Assembly (NCBI GenBank): GCA_024349245.1
Contig: JALDNG010000022.1
Span: forward strand, 18,477,501-18,541,500
Length of the DNA: 64,000 nt
Origin: Neodontobutis hainanensis
Taxonomy: Eukaryota > Chordata > Actinopteri > Gobiiformes > Odontobutidae
Reading direction: 5' to 3'
Shown piece by piece: positions 11,601-23,500 of this stretch. The translations under genes and the position numbers were made by a program. The notes below the pieces were generated by a model. That model did not search any database, was not told the origin of the DNA, and worked only from the letters and a program-made list of their open reading frames with translations. Numbering within the stretch: position 1 is the stretch's first letter; every line of letters starts with the position of its first letter.

Positions 11601-12307
11601 ATTAAACTAACTACTAACTAATTAACTATAAACTTATAAATACAAACAATAACTAAAGGCAATCTTATCCAGTTTTCTGAGCAAAGGAAATGAAATGAAG
11701 TGAAATCAAGTCAAACAAACACGAACCAGAAAGTAGAAAAAAAAACATCTCACTTTTGTGCAGACGGAGTGCACAGATTATTCTGCACAAAGGCAGATTT
11801 ACGACAACAATAATCGACACATGAGCCTTCATAAAAGTGAAAGTGTGCACAGCATTAAAAGCCAGACCCTTTTACTTTCTTAGACTGAAGTGGGACTGGA
11901 AGCTCGCCATTGACCAGGACTTCTATCGAGGTCATTACAACTGACCGATCATAACAGTTTACCTTAAATACAGTCTATGACAACTTTATTTTATATAAAG
12001 AAAGGGCAGTGGTACAGCACATGCCACATACTGGAGCGACCTGGGTCCATTTACTCAATGTCATCCCTCTCTCACCCTCTTCCCTCATCAGGCTACTTTC
12101 TCAAATACACATCATATACATTTAAATATAGGAAGAAAATACATCTGTCCGTTGCAACCATTTAAGATTACCATAACATCACCACGAAATGTTAGAGGAA
12201 ATAAAGAGGCCAGAAACCACAAGTTTCTCCTCGACTCGTCACTGATAAAAACAGACACAGGCAGTCCACAATGCAGCATGTGTCCTGTATACCACCAACC
12301 TGTATAC
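8641..12307. other. intronic stretch with few recognisable elements
   Basis: AT-rich intron. It contains members of diffuse repeats at 9315-9356 ('tagccctgcagggtcatgcc') and 10916-10961 (inverted copy of the family at 13984-14062), plus A and T runs. I see no exon, RNA gene or recognised transposon here. Confidence 0.6.
10916..10961 (-). repeat. diffuse repeat family, inverted copy
   Basis: The minus strand reads 'gcttctcctccagaggtgct' followed by 'cagtttgttctctgag'. This matches 14020-14062 ('cttctcctccagcagtcctcagtttgtcctctg') and 17178-17210. It is an unnamed low-copy repeat. Confidence 0.5.
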
Positions 12308-12787
12308 ATAGCACCTTGAATGTAGGCATACACACATAGCACCTTGAATGTAGGCATACACACATAGCACCTTGAATGTAGGCATACACACATAGCACCT
12401 TGAATGTAGGCATACACACGTAGCACCTTGAATGTATGCATACACACATAGCACCTTGAATGTAGGCATACACACATAGCACCTTGAATGTAGGCATACA
12501 CACATAGCACCTTGAATGTAGGCATACACACATAGCACCTTGAATGTAGGCATACACACATAGCACCTTTGAATGTAGGCATACACACATAGCACCTTTG
12601 AATGTAGGCATACACACATAGCACCTTTGAATGTAGGCATACACACGTAGCACCTTTGAATGTAGGCATACACACGTAGCACCTTGAATGTAGGCATACA
12701 CACATAGCACCTTTGAATGTAGGCATACACACGTAGCACCTTGAATGTAGGCATACACACGTAGCACCTTGAATGTAGGCTTACACA
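12308..12787. repeat. minisatellite, 17 copies of a 28-29 bp unit
   Basis: Head-to-tail copies of 'tagcaccttgaatgtaggc' followed by 'atacacaca'. I count 17 units. Twelve are 28 bp, and five (units 10-13 and 15) carry an extra T ('cctttgaatg'), giving 29 bp. A second variant has 'cacacg' for 'cacaca' at the unit junction; it appears once near the left and then clusters at the right end. The last unit is altered ('taggcttacacaatg'). Because 28 is not a multiple of 3 and the unit has no stops on the minus strand, all three minus frames stay open across it. These overlapping frames are artefacts. Confidence 0.97.
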
Positions 12788-14819
12788 ATGGGAACAAATG
12801 CTGAGATGTAGCAGATTGGTTTACTTTTTTCAATTTAGGGAAGTGAACTGTAAAAGAGCAATAAAAGAGCAACAGTGTGAGTGCACCTCATCCAAAACAG
12901 GACTCCTGTGTTTGCCCAAAGAGGTTTTCATTTCCACAGTCTCTTATCACTGACCTCGAGGTTTCACAAGAAAAAACAGTGAAAAACCTGGGTTTCTGGC
13001 AGACCTTTAAAACACCTGCAATGTCATTTCCCTCTGGTGCAAAAGCAAATCTGATTATATTCTCCCCGCGATGTGTGCGGCGCATCACCTCTGTATTCAC
13101 TCGATGCTCCGTTGAACTTTATCCGTTGTTTTCTCACAGCTCTAGTGGCATTCACAGGTCATCAATCAATCTGCTGTCGCCCACTCTCAATGTCAGCGGA
13201 CTCTCCAGCCTCACTTCACATCGGACGTGTCTGCTCTGATTTAGAGCCCGGGCTCTTGTAAAAACAATATTCTGGTGAAGCAATGCTAGCGTATCACCGA
13301 GATGCAAAAGTGTGTTGTTGTGTGTCCTAAATTGCAAGGTTTAAGTAGAACTAAAGTTTCTGGATGTGTGTGTAAAAGTCCCACACAAAATACATTTTCT
13401 GGTTTCACATTCCTTTTTATTCAGTCAGAATACTCCTTAAATAGTTTGTGTGTGTCCTTCTGTGTATCTAATACTTGTACTTTTAAAGCTTTCATTGAAC
13501 TTACAAAAAAGACTTGACAGTAAAAACATGTAACAGAATCATGAAATGTGATTTTGGACTGTGATTTTTCTCATCGCCCTTAATAAACATGTTTTGTTTG
13601 ATCATTTTACAATTCCTGATGAAACGTGGCGTTGCTCTGATTAGATTAGTTCCAGCTGATGTTTGATCCAGTCACCTCCAGGTTTTCATCTAAAAGTACC
13701 TGGCCTTTACAAATGGTTTATGTGAAAGTTTATCTATTCAAGTTAACTTTTTTATTTTTAAATAAGGCAAAGCAAATGGCTTCAACCTGAGTCTATATAA
13801 AAGTAATATCTGGTCTGATACAAGTTGAAGCTGATTTAAAACACAATTGACTTTTAAGCTGGGCCTCCTTTTAAGAGCGTGTGAAATATTATGGAAGCCC
13901 TGCAGGGACATGCTATTGATTATGAACTTTCACTGAGTTCACTTTAAAACTGAAACAAAATCCATTTAGTTTATAAACGCCCTAAACCTTCAGCAAGTAT
14001 CTGTGCTCAAAGAAACACGAGCGTTCTTCTCCTCCAGCAGTCCTCAGTTTGTCCTCTGTAGGAACAAACTTCCATTGTAGGTTAAATGTAAATTTTGTCA
14101 TTGTGTATTATTGAGAACATGGCTTTGACTAGGATCAAACCTTTAACATGACTTTTTTAACACACCTTCAACTCCTGTGAACCAAATTAACCCTTGGACA
14201 CTGACAGCAAAATAAATATAAACCAAGGTTTACCTTTTTTATGGACCTCAAAATGAAACCAAACTAAGTCAGACATACTGGCTCAATTATTATTCTATAG
14301 ATGTCAGCTTTAAATTATACCCCCAAAGCTTGGATATGCAAATATAAGCACACTTACAGCATTTATGTACACCTGCCAATCATACTGTCAAGCAGTTAGT
14401 GTTTTGTGTGACAATTTTAAAGTGTATAGTTAATTGTTGCCTATAAATCCCGAAGTGTCTGTTTGTGGGATTTAAGATATGAATGAGCTCCGTAGAGAAG
14501 ATAGCAGAGGCACTTTGACAGCTCTCGCTCGGCCTGTGATTGGCTAAGAAGTGTATTCAGTGCATTTATGACAAAGAGCACTTATCTGTAATAGGCCTGT
14601 CTCTGCTGCATGATGAGTGCACTTTTCAGTTTTTGACATTTAATCAGATATTTTTCAAGCAATCTTTGGCTAGCGCTAAGAATCATGACTAGAAATTGCA
14701 GTATTGGAAACATATTTGCAGTTTCTGTCATTTTAAAACCATGCCAAAAGATGATAGAAGAAGATAAATTGAATGAAGTTAAAGTCTGCACCATTTGATT
14801 CCCATTTCACATGGATGGA
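12788..14819. other. intronic stretch with diffuse repeats
   Basis: The part at 12880-13320 has several CpGs and is less AT-rich than its surroundings, but I recognise no protein in any frame. Diffuse repeats lie at 13880-13916 and 13984-14062. The rest is plain AT-rich intron. Confidence 0.55.
13984..14062 (+). repeat. diffuse repeat family, copy 1
   Basis: The text 'ccttcagcaagtatctgtgc' through 'cagcagtcctcagtttgtcc' matches 17140-17200 in the same order ('cctttagcaagaatgtgtgc' through 'cagcagtgctcagtttgtcc'). An inverted partial copy is at 10916-10961. Three copies within 6.3 kb suggest an old mobile element or local duplications. Confidence 0.55.
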
Positions 14820-15118
14820 ACCTTTCGGCTTATCACCGTCCAGGAATCGCCACAGCAAAGTAGTTCACATTAGTAGCTTGGCAATGTTTTTACCCCGGAT
14901 GCCCTTCCTGGCACAACCCTCTCCATTTACTTTAGGGACCGGCACAGACTGAGTTCATGGCTGGAGATTCTCCCCAGGGGATTTGAACCCCCAAACTCCC
15001 GCACCAAAGGAAGGTGCGTCACCAAAGAGGAGCTTACACCAGGAAGGCCAGGAGGAGCTGGGACTGAACCTTCTGGTTACAGGACAACACTCTACTTCTT
15101 GAGCCACTGTCAGTCATA
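14820..15118 (-). mobile_element. two nested or adjacent SINEs (DANA/V-SINE-like 3' part plus tRNA head)
   Basis: The minus strand from 15118 starts with a tRNA-like head ('AGTGGCTCAAGAAGTAGAGT', later 'AGGTTCAGTCCCAGCTCC'). It continues into 'GGGGGTTCAAATCCCCTGGG' and the diagnostic fish SINE body 'GTGCCAGGAAGGGCATCCGG'. It ends with 'TTTGCTGTGGCGATTCCTGG' and a 'GATAAGCCGAAAGG' end at 14826. Two B-box-like segments 90 bp apart indicate that one SINE landed in or beside another. Confidence 0.8.
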
Positions 15119-18100
15119 AAATGGACAGAGGTTTATCACTTTATCACTCATTTAACTCAAAATAAAATAAACTGCTTTATCCATAGTTACCTGCATATCC
15201 TACGGTTTTGTATTGGCAATTTCAAATAGGAAACAAGGACAGTTGTGAGAGTAGTGGTCACTGCAATAAGTTGCAGACAAAGGAGTTATTGCAACAGTGA
15301 GGGCTTGCACCAAGAATATTTGTTAATACAAGGCTGTTATAATATATTTATTGTAGTATTAGCTAACAGGAACCCAAGATCCCCTGATTATTACAGTTTT
15401 AGATGTCACATTAGTGTTAGGTAAGTTCTGATGCTGCTGATGGGTTTGGAATGTTTTGCACTGAATTCTGTTTTGGCCAAATATGGTCACTTCTGGTTCC
15501 TAAAATGAGATGTAAGTAGACTTCCAAGGCTCTGTTTAAAGCAATGTATTAACAAATCCATAACATCTTTTATATTTAGGAAAGCAAAATACTTGTTCTT
15601 TGTCCAAATAGCAGAGTGCTGCACTACACATTGATGTTGGTTTATGGTTTTAAAGTGACGCATCAATAGATTATCAATGACCTTTCACCTCCAGAGCTGA
15701 GCAACTTCTCCTATAAATAATGAATTAATGCACAACATTAATTTTAAAACTACAGAAAATGATTCAGTTTGACTTTTCCCAGAATGCCTCACTTTGACGG
15801 CGTTTTAATGAGCACTGTTAACATCTCGCGGCAGAGTTTAGGTCATTGAGGCTAATCCCGAGTGTCTCCAAAAGCAACCTCCTCAATTAGCTTCTATTAA
15901 GTTCCTCATTTTGAATGTGGCCTCGGGGGTTCGAGACGCAAAACAAAACACACAATTACTCAGATGCTAATTCACTCCAATTTAAATCAAGTTTATTATT
16001 ATTACTGTACCGAAGCATGCTGGGAAATATAAAACCAATCCAATTTCATCTCCATGTTTTTACACATTATTAACAAAAGCATCAGTTTTGTGCCACAGTG
16101 GAAGAAAAGCAGCTGAGATCAAACACAAACCGATCGTGGTCCTTTATGCGACACAGATTTACACTGTTCTTTTGTCAAAATAATTGTTCAATCGTAGCCT
16201 TCAAACAAACAATTTAGTCTCGTCTTAGTCATTCTGTCCTTAGTTATTCTTGGTTTGGTGGATTTAATTGACTTAATTTAGCCCCAGCTTTGAGCAGTGG
16301 AATTTTGTCCAGAGCCTAATATTTCTTCATGAATTTGATAAATTAAAGGAATGAACTTTTTACGTTTATCGTTCAGGAGTGAAATCAAATATAAATGATT
16401 CAAAGCGATGTGGGCTCTCATGTTGCCACACAAACCCAAGACTCTCTCTCATCATCTTTCTCCTTTGAAGTTTAGGATGAAATATAATTGTGTATCTGGC
16501 CTCATGGTCTTTAACGTGTGTGACATTTTTTGGATGTTTTCATTTGAGGTTTCATTCATCTTTGCTGTTTTTTTATTTTTTATAATAATAAATTAAACCA
16601 TGGTTCAAATGAACAAATTACCTCTGTGTCCACTAAGATATTAACATTATATGATTTAATATTTGTAAAAGGGCACTGTTCGATGTGATGGTTCATCTGT
16701 AACATTGACTTCTATTGTTTTTGTAATTTCAAAGTAAAGTTTAAATGTTTTTCTTAAAATGTAGTTTAAAGGTTGATCTGTGGGTTAAGGTCAGTCAAAC
16801 TAAATTTTAAGACTTATAAGATGATAACGACTTTGAATAGCGTTAATACTCTTCTACTGTGAATGTAGTCTGTGGTTGTTTTGTTTTTTTTAAAGATTTG
16901 TGTTTTTTTCTTGACTCCTATGACTTGCACTTGCTCTCACTTGCTTTGTGATCTTACACTTTTACAAAATATATTTTTGTCTCATAAATGCTTTCTGCAG
17001 TCACACCTTTACAACATGCTTCACTAATAAAGTTAAAGTAATAAAGCATAAAGTTCATCACTGATTATTGTCTATTAGCATTACTAGCTATGAATACATT
17101 TTGTAAAACATACTTTGTATTTATTATTCTGTCTAAGACCTTTAGCAAGAATGTGTGCTCAAAAATAAACTTTTTTTTCCCAGCAGTGCTCAGTTTGTCC
17201 CTTCTGGGCAGCTGTAGAAACAAAAACAGAAAGTAATGGGCTCTTCCAACTGGATTCCACAATGTACCTTTAAAGTATCAGTATTGTACCTGAATACTGA
17301 CTCTGATGTACATATATACACTTTCACGACTTTAATGTTTTATGTTCCTCAAACCCAGACCCTATTCCAAATATGGTAATCACTTCTGGCTCCATAAAAA
17401 ACAATCCACTGAAAAATTACCTTAGACTGTAGAATGGTGAACCAATTTAATCATGTACTAACAGTTCAAATGTAAAATAAATGCTCTGCTGAGTTTTCTG
17501 TAGCTTGTTGTTTTGCCTATGTGCAGTGGACCACTTCAGCATCCCCCACTCCGTCAGGACATTAGTGTAGATGTAAACAAACCAAATAAAAATGAACACT
17601 AAGTCCAAGAATAGGCTCATCCATCAGACAAATTATTCAACATTTGCAGCAGCTTCTCCCCGATAAACGTCTCGTTATTTCCTTGAGGTCCTTCCGTGCT
17701 TTTTCTCCTATAATCCATCATTTTGGCAACAGAGACACCAACGCAGCGGCACGATGGCGGCCAGGGCCAGCGGTGCTATTTTCAGTCACAGGTATCAGTG
17801 GGGAGTGGAAGGAAAACAATACAAGCCTGTGGTTACAATAATGGGCTCATTTTGTCGAGGCAATGTTGAATCCGAGTACAGCAAAGATTTGAATCCAAAT
17901 AAAGAGCACAGAGGTTGGATAACGGGCAGTGTTTAGTGAAGTCAGCAGGGAAAGAGTCGGGGGAAAGGTGACTGATTATAGTAAACAAAAGGTTATTCTT
18001 ACTAAATAACTTTTAAGCAGTAAACAGTAGGCTACAGGGAGCAGTTGTCTATGAACAAACCAAATGGAACTATGATCAGTCAATACAGATATACATGACC

Positions 18101-18213
18101 TGAGTCTGCATACAAGACACACAATGAATGCAATTATCCTGTTAGAGTCCATTTTCCCTCTCAGTTATCTAATTACAAATCTACAAATGTTAGGTCTGTG
18201 GAGGACATTCACT
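15119..18213. other. intronic stretch, no gene seen
   Basis: It holds a shared 30 bp motif ('ccaaatatggtcacttctgg' at 15473-15505 and 17366-17397), diffuse repeat copy 2 (17134-17213) and an AT-rich background. The part at 17640-17930 is richer in CpG and contains 'cgatggcggcc', which resembles a start-codon context, but the 60-residue frame after it matches nothing I know. The part at 15790-15960 could be conserved noncoding sequence by its look only. Confidence 0.5.
17134..17213 (+). repeat. diffuse repeat family, copy 2
   Basis: Same order of motifs as 13984-14062, with a T-run inserted where the other copy has 'gagcgttcttctcctcc'. See that entry. Confidence 0.55.
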
Positions 18214-19330
18214 AAAGGTTTCAACAAAGGCATCTGGACATAGGTTTGAAGGTGAAGATGTGTATCTAAGGGACCTTGTCAGATACATTTAGACATTTAC
18301 AACCGTGTTTTAAAGAGATATAAGCTCAGATCTCTTACCAGTTGAGCTTCAAATTAGCAAAGTCCCTTGGATAAAGGAAACCTACATCCAGATGTCTTTG
18401 TTGAAACCTTTTCTTAAATAAGGGCTCAATGGTCTCATAGTCGTTACCTTGAAAAAAACAGTGTGACTCGTGTGAGTCGATAGAATCCCTGCTCACTCCA
18501 GGACTTGTCCTTCTAAAGTAAAACTCTTCTGATTTAGGTTTGTATCTGAGGCCTGAGATACTAAATAGATAAGGGATTAGTTATCCCTTTCCCTTTTGTC
18601 TCCAGTTCCTGTCTGTTTGGTTTCCTGTGTGCTCTTGTGCAAGAGAATGTGTTTGGTTTATTCAAAAAACTAAAAAGGATTTTCAACAAACAACATTACA
18701 ATCCACTCTCTGAACTCTCTGTGTCAAAAACTGGTCCATCCTAAAGACAAGATCCCACAAACAGAGGAATGTGGTCTATGCAGTTCAGTGAAGAGTGCAG
18801 TGACAGTTATGTTGGAGAAACAACAGCTTCACACGAGGATGTATCAGCACAGAAGAGCCAATCCTGGACCTGAGTCTGCAGTCCACCTCCACCTCAAAGA
18901 CAAACGACATGGCTTTGAAGACGGCAATGTCCGAATTTTGGGGTGTGAAGGAAACCATTTTTGTTAAAATGGAAAAGCACTCACTGAACACAAGAGGAGG
19001 AGACGATTAGTCTACCTTTTACAGTGTTCTGAAATCTAAATCAAGAGACTGACTCTAGAAGAACAACACCTGAATGGAACAGTGACACTAACGACTCTCG
19101 TGAGCCTTTAACGACTCTCAAATCAGGAGTCACACTGTCCTTTCAGAACTAACGACTATGAGACCAGAACAGCCTGGTCTGATCAGGTTTAGTTTCAGGT
19201 CAAACCCCTCCCTTTAGAGATAAAGTTCAGCGTTCATATTAGTTGAACTCAGAATTGACAAAGACTCTTGGAATAAGAGACCAAATGTCTTCATCTTGAA
19301 AACAAAGTCCAGATTCCTTTTCCGTTTGTG
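18214..19330 (+). mobile_element. Penelope-like retroelement, decayed, with inverted terminal parts
   Basis: The centre codes for a broken GIY-YIG endonuclease typical of fish Penelope-like elements (18734-19009). Both ends carry the terminal signature of these elements. At the left is 'aagtcccttggataaaggaaac' around 18360-18381; at the right is 'agactcttggaataagagac' at 19262-19281 followed by 'gtcttcatcttgaaaac'. These correspond to the stem-loop and GAAAC core of the hammerhead ribozyme known in such elements, now mutated. Inner inverted repeats are exact over 16 bp (18431-18446 against 19150-19165) and 11 bp ('cagtgtgactc' near 18459 against 19127-19137). A further inverted pair, 27 of 30 matching, lies within the left end (18214-18244 against 18381-18410). 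The reverse transcriptase part is missing. Confidence 0.85.
18734..19009 (+). pseudogene. GIY-YIG endonuclease remnant of Penelope-like element
   Basis: One frame gives VHPKDKIP and then, after a frameshift, MQFSEECSDSYVGETT. This is the GIY-YIG region, with GIY eroded and YIG read as YVG. The next frame gives RMYQHRRANPGPESAV then HLHLKDKRHGFEDGNV, and another gives GVKETIFVKMEKHSLNTRGG. The order matches the C-terminal endonuclease of fish Penelope-like elements. At least three frameshifts and stops (for example the TGA after QSWT at 18871) show it is dead. Confidence 0.88.
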
Positions 19331-20408
19331 TCCTTTTATTTTAACTGATGTAAGTAGATTAATCACCTAATAATGTCACCACATAATGTCTGAAAAAATG
19401 CTCCATTATCAAGAATTTTAAGAAATAAGAATGTGTGATGGCAAACTTTGGTCTATCACAAGCACACAGGCTGTGCCCGTTTAAAACACTTAACACTGAA
19501 TCAGAGGCAGTGGAGAAATCAAACAGGAAAGTGTTCTGGCAATGCTTACACATTGAAAGAGCCCCAAAAATTCCAGATCTGTCCTCAAAATAAAAGGCAA
19601 TGCTTTTTTAAAACCATCCATCTTCTGTAACTAGTATCAACTCTACAGAGTTTAAAGACAATTTGTATTACGTCATCACTTTGCTACAAAGACTTCATCT
19701 GAAAAAAAAAAGAATAATTAAGATACAGTAGAGTAACATTGGTTGTAACAAGACACAAAGAGCTACTGACAGATTGAGAATATAGGTTTAATTAACAGCA
19801 CAGATCATTTGACTCATTATTATAGAGTCTTAAACTTGACATTAGGTACTAGATGAACCAAAATTCATATGGCTTTAACCTTCTCATATCACATGCTAAG
19901 GCAGCCATCCAAGCAGTAATATCTCAGCTTTATGGTCGAAGACTCCCAGTTGAGTCATTGGTGTCATTTAACAGCATTAAATATACATCAGCAGTGAATA
20001 TTATGAGACTGGATTTATTCCATACGTACAGCTCCCAGGTCTGGAGGAAGGGCACTAAGATGAGCCTCATGTGCAGAATAAGTGTCTCCATTTAACCAAC
20101 AACCTAGAAAACTGTATTTAAGAAGCACATTAAATTTACATTGACTATGGATTGATGGTAAAGCACAAACAGCGACACGCAATCATTTTACAAATCATTT
20201 TCCAAAGCTTTTTTTTCACTGATTCAATGCATCAATTTTCTATTAACACTCATCATTTAAAACAGACAGTTCAGGTGTAACCATTATTTCAAACTAAATG
20301 CAAAGCAAGTGAGAAAATGTAAGAAAACTAAATTACGTTACAATTTGTTTAGATATAACAGATGTACAAATGTTTTATAAGTATATACACATATAGATAT
20401 ACATCACT
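19331..20408. other. intronic stretch, nothing recognised
   Basis: AT-rich sequence between the two Penelope-related pieces. No exon, RNA gene or repeat recognised. Confidence 0.5.
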
Positions 20409-20560
20409 CACTAGGTGACTATGGCCCTGCCCACTTTGGACATGTGACCATCTCTCACAGGTACAAACGTTTATATCTGCTTGTCTTGATGAAGGACTGA
20501 GAGCTGAAACCCAGTGGCAATTTAAACAAATAGTCATGTTCTAATAAAGGCTTTTTATTC
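20409..20560 (+). mobile_element. possible terminal fragment of a second Penelope-like element
   Basis: The motif 'cttgatgaaggactgagag' then 'ctgaaac' (20484-20510) has the CTGATGA…GAAAC layout seen in the terminal repeats of Penelope-like elements. It is followed by 'aataaaggctttttattc', a polyA-like end. No coding part is left. This could also be an unrelated terminal repeat. Confidence 0.4.
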
Positions 20561-23500
20561 TTTTTCAGGGAGGTAAATACAGTTTTTTGTAATGCTGCTA
20601 TAAATAGCGGTAAGAACTATATTATAACAATATTGCCACAAGGGATAATGTAGCTTAATAACTATTTATACATTATATTTCTTGGCTTTATTTATATTTT
20701 AGTAGATTAGAAATGGGGACAGTGCTATGAAATTAAATACATTATTATACATGTGTTAAAAAGCCACAAATTATCCTAAATACCACTTTTCTATTCAGAC
20801 CTCTGTCATTGATGATAAAATGGTCTTTATAGAATACAGGTGAAAGAATAGGACGGCAGTAAAATCGTGTGAACCTGAACAATAAAACAATCTGCTCGGC
20901 TCGACAATAAGAAAGTGCAGACAGCTTCTCTTGAAATGACCTCTGGGGACCGGTTATGAGACGTCCAATCAGACGACAATCGAACCTGCTCAAGGACAAG
21001 TCGTTCTGGGACAATTTCTATTGACGGCAGGCTCGTTCGGACATTACACTATGTTCATTGGGAAATATCATGTTATTACTTTGAAGACATTAACAGACAC
21101 TATCCAGATATTTATTTTCTAATCTCATAGAAGAATGAAAATGAAAGTCTTGAATGATTGTCCCTTTAACTGCTTATTCCACCTAAGAAGAGAATCGACT
21201 TTGGTTGTATATAAACCATGACATGAGAGAGATGATGCACTTTGGATGAACAAAACTGGGTCAAATGAAATCAGAGAAACTTTCTAGTGCCACTGAAACA
21301 GCCATTCATCAGTAAAAGCCTTTGCAGCAGGCTCTAATTGTCTGTATACCTGCCCAGAGCCTGAGCTGTTTGTTACCTACAATTTCAATCCTCTGCATGT
21401 TTCTCTACAGCAGCTGAGGTTTTACTGCAAAAGGCCAACTGTGAAAATATTGACTTGTATGTGCTGTTTTTAGGAAGTCAATATGAATCAGGTTTCTTGG
21501 AGCTGCAACCAAACTGCAACCAATAACCTTAGCATTAAGAAAGTACACAACTTCCCAAACAAATGTGAAATTTATTAATTTTAATGTATAATTGTGAAGG
21601 TTTTAGTCTTTTCTGAGCAAAACTCTACTATTGCAGGTTAAAGTGGACTGAAACTTTTAGTACCAGCAGAAAAATACATAATATTGGACTGCGTTGGATC
21701 TGACAGAGAAGAAACATTTCAAGTCGACTCAAAGTTTGATGTCAACATGTTGTTGGTTAATAGTTAATAACACATCCATCTTTTTTTTTTTTATCTTGTT
21801 TAGTTTAAATATTTTTTTGTTGCCTATATTACTATATAGAGTATAGACTAAGAAGTATTATGACTAGGAACAATACTCAATGCAACATTTAGAAGAGGTA
21901 TTAACGGCTTTGCAGTTCAAGTTAAATGCAGGTCAGTTTAAATAATCTACAAATAAAAAAGTGAAAGATTGTTGGAATAAAAAGAGTGAAATAAGAATAC
22001 AAAGAATATGTTGATCAACTGAATCAACAATACAAGAGATGGAGAAGATAATCTTGAAATAAGTCTTGTTTAGGCTTTATTCTGACAGGTTTTCTGTCTT
22101 TAGTGTTGCTTTTTGCTGTGTTCCTTCCCTTTTACTCACCCTGTGTCACTTTAACACCCATCCTGTTGCTAAATTGATAGCAACCAGTCTCTTGAGAGCA
22201 ACCACACTTATATTCATCATATTTTTCATCCGTGTACACCCCCTCTGCCATCCCCACCCACCCACTGTAATATTTCTTCTCTGTATCCCCCACCGGTTCT
22301 GCCCCCCACCGCTTCCTCCCCGTTTCTGCACAGACCCGTGGCTGATTCAATCTCCAGCAACGTTGTTTATGAAAAAGCACTTCATTTTCTATTTGAGAAT
22401 GGGATGCTACGGGTCCATCAGGTTCAATCAGTCACAACAACGTCTTTGAACCACAGCTAGATTCTGAAATGGGATACAATATATGACAGCACATATACCC
22501 CACCTAATGCATATTACACCAACGTTGATTATTATACAGTTCAGTCTCCATTCAGTTTTCCATATGTACATCCAATATGACCAAACACGAGCAAGAATAT
22601 GTTATTAACCTACCTCCATAGGCTCCCGCTCCACCATGTAGAGCAGTTTTGTTTCAGGTTTTTAGCCTAAAGGTGGGTCACAGTATATTTTGTTTGGGTT
22701 GACCAGGAAATTTACTGAAAATCTGTATGCATGATTTTGAAAGTCATAGGGTATTTTATTGCCTCTTAGAGCCTCTTTTAAGAGCCTCTATTATTAAATA
22801 TTTCTTGTACTAATAAAACACAACTAAATAAGATAAATTTATGAAAAAACAATTAGACTTTAAAAAAAGAAAAACCAGAGCAAAAATAATAAAATGGCCC
22901 ATATTTTAACAAACAGAATCTGTGATCTACTGTGGCCAAGTGTTAAATGGTATTGTCTTTAGGTCATTTCTGTTATAAATACCACGTAACTACATTTGAA
23001 TGATTTAAAAACATTTGGAGAAGCATTAGATTTTTTAGTTTCAGTACCACAAGTGGCCACTAGTAGATTGAGTGAAACGTTAGCTAACCCTAACCCTGTT
23101 AAATTGCTGTGTGTCTTGAATAAAATGCACTGAAAACAAAACACTGAAGCAGAGAGGGCATGAGCTGTCACCAACATCAAACAAGCTCAACTTTCTGAAA
23201 TATTAATGTCGATTGACAAAAAAACATAACACAGGTCTAAGATCAGTGTCCTTATTCCTTGAAATTACATTTTATTTTTGAGAGAAGCGTCGTGAGCTTC
23301 GTGAGCTTCGTGACGAGTCCGACCTGCACAAAGTATTGACCTGAAAGCCTTAGCCCTGTGGGTCTGCCTTCTCTTACAGCAGCTCTGACACTGTGCTCAC
23401 ACCGAGAGCGTGAGCTGAAGCACAGAACACACATTAGACTTTCAGTATGCAAACAGCGTCACTTTATTTCCCACATGCTTTCCAAGTCCTTTTCATTAAC

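Noticed and set aside
12308..12787. CRISPR-like array (28-bp direct repeats)
   Set aside because: The units are directly adjacent with no spacers, and the DNA is eukaryotic. It is a minisatellite.
12112..12872. Three overlapping minus-strand ORFs of 173-226 codons with repeats of VCMPTFK / CVYAYIQ / CVCLHS
   Set aside because: They are all products of the 28-bp minisatellite, which has no stops in any minus frame. No splice or codon evidence supports a protein.
12877..13239. Possible reverse-transcriptase fragment (EKTVKNLGF resembles the VKNLG motif of L2 elements)
   Set aside because: Only five or six residues fit and the sequence after it does not follow the L2 order.
17754..17936. ATGGCGGCC start-like context followed by 60 codons
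   Set aside because: Protein unlike any family I know, no CpG island of size, no promoter elements. Could be revisited if conservation is found.
22066..22449. 127-codon plus ORF rich in hydrophobic and Pro residues
   Set aside because: Caused by a pyrimidine-rich stretch; the minus strand is open too.
23086..23100. Telomere-like 'ctaaccctaaccctg' (also 'gttagggtaagggttag' at 41405)
   Set aside because: Only about two units each. Too short to be an interstitial telomeric array.
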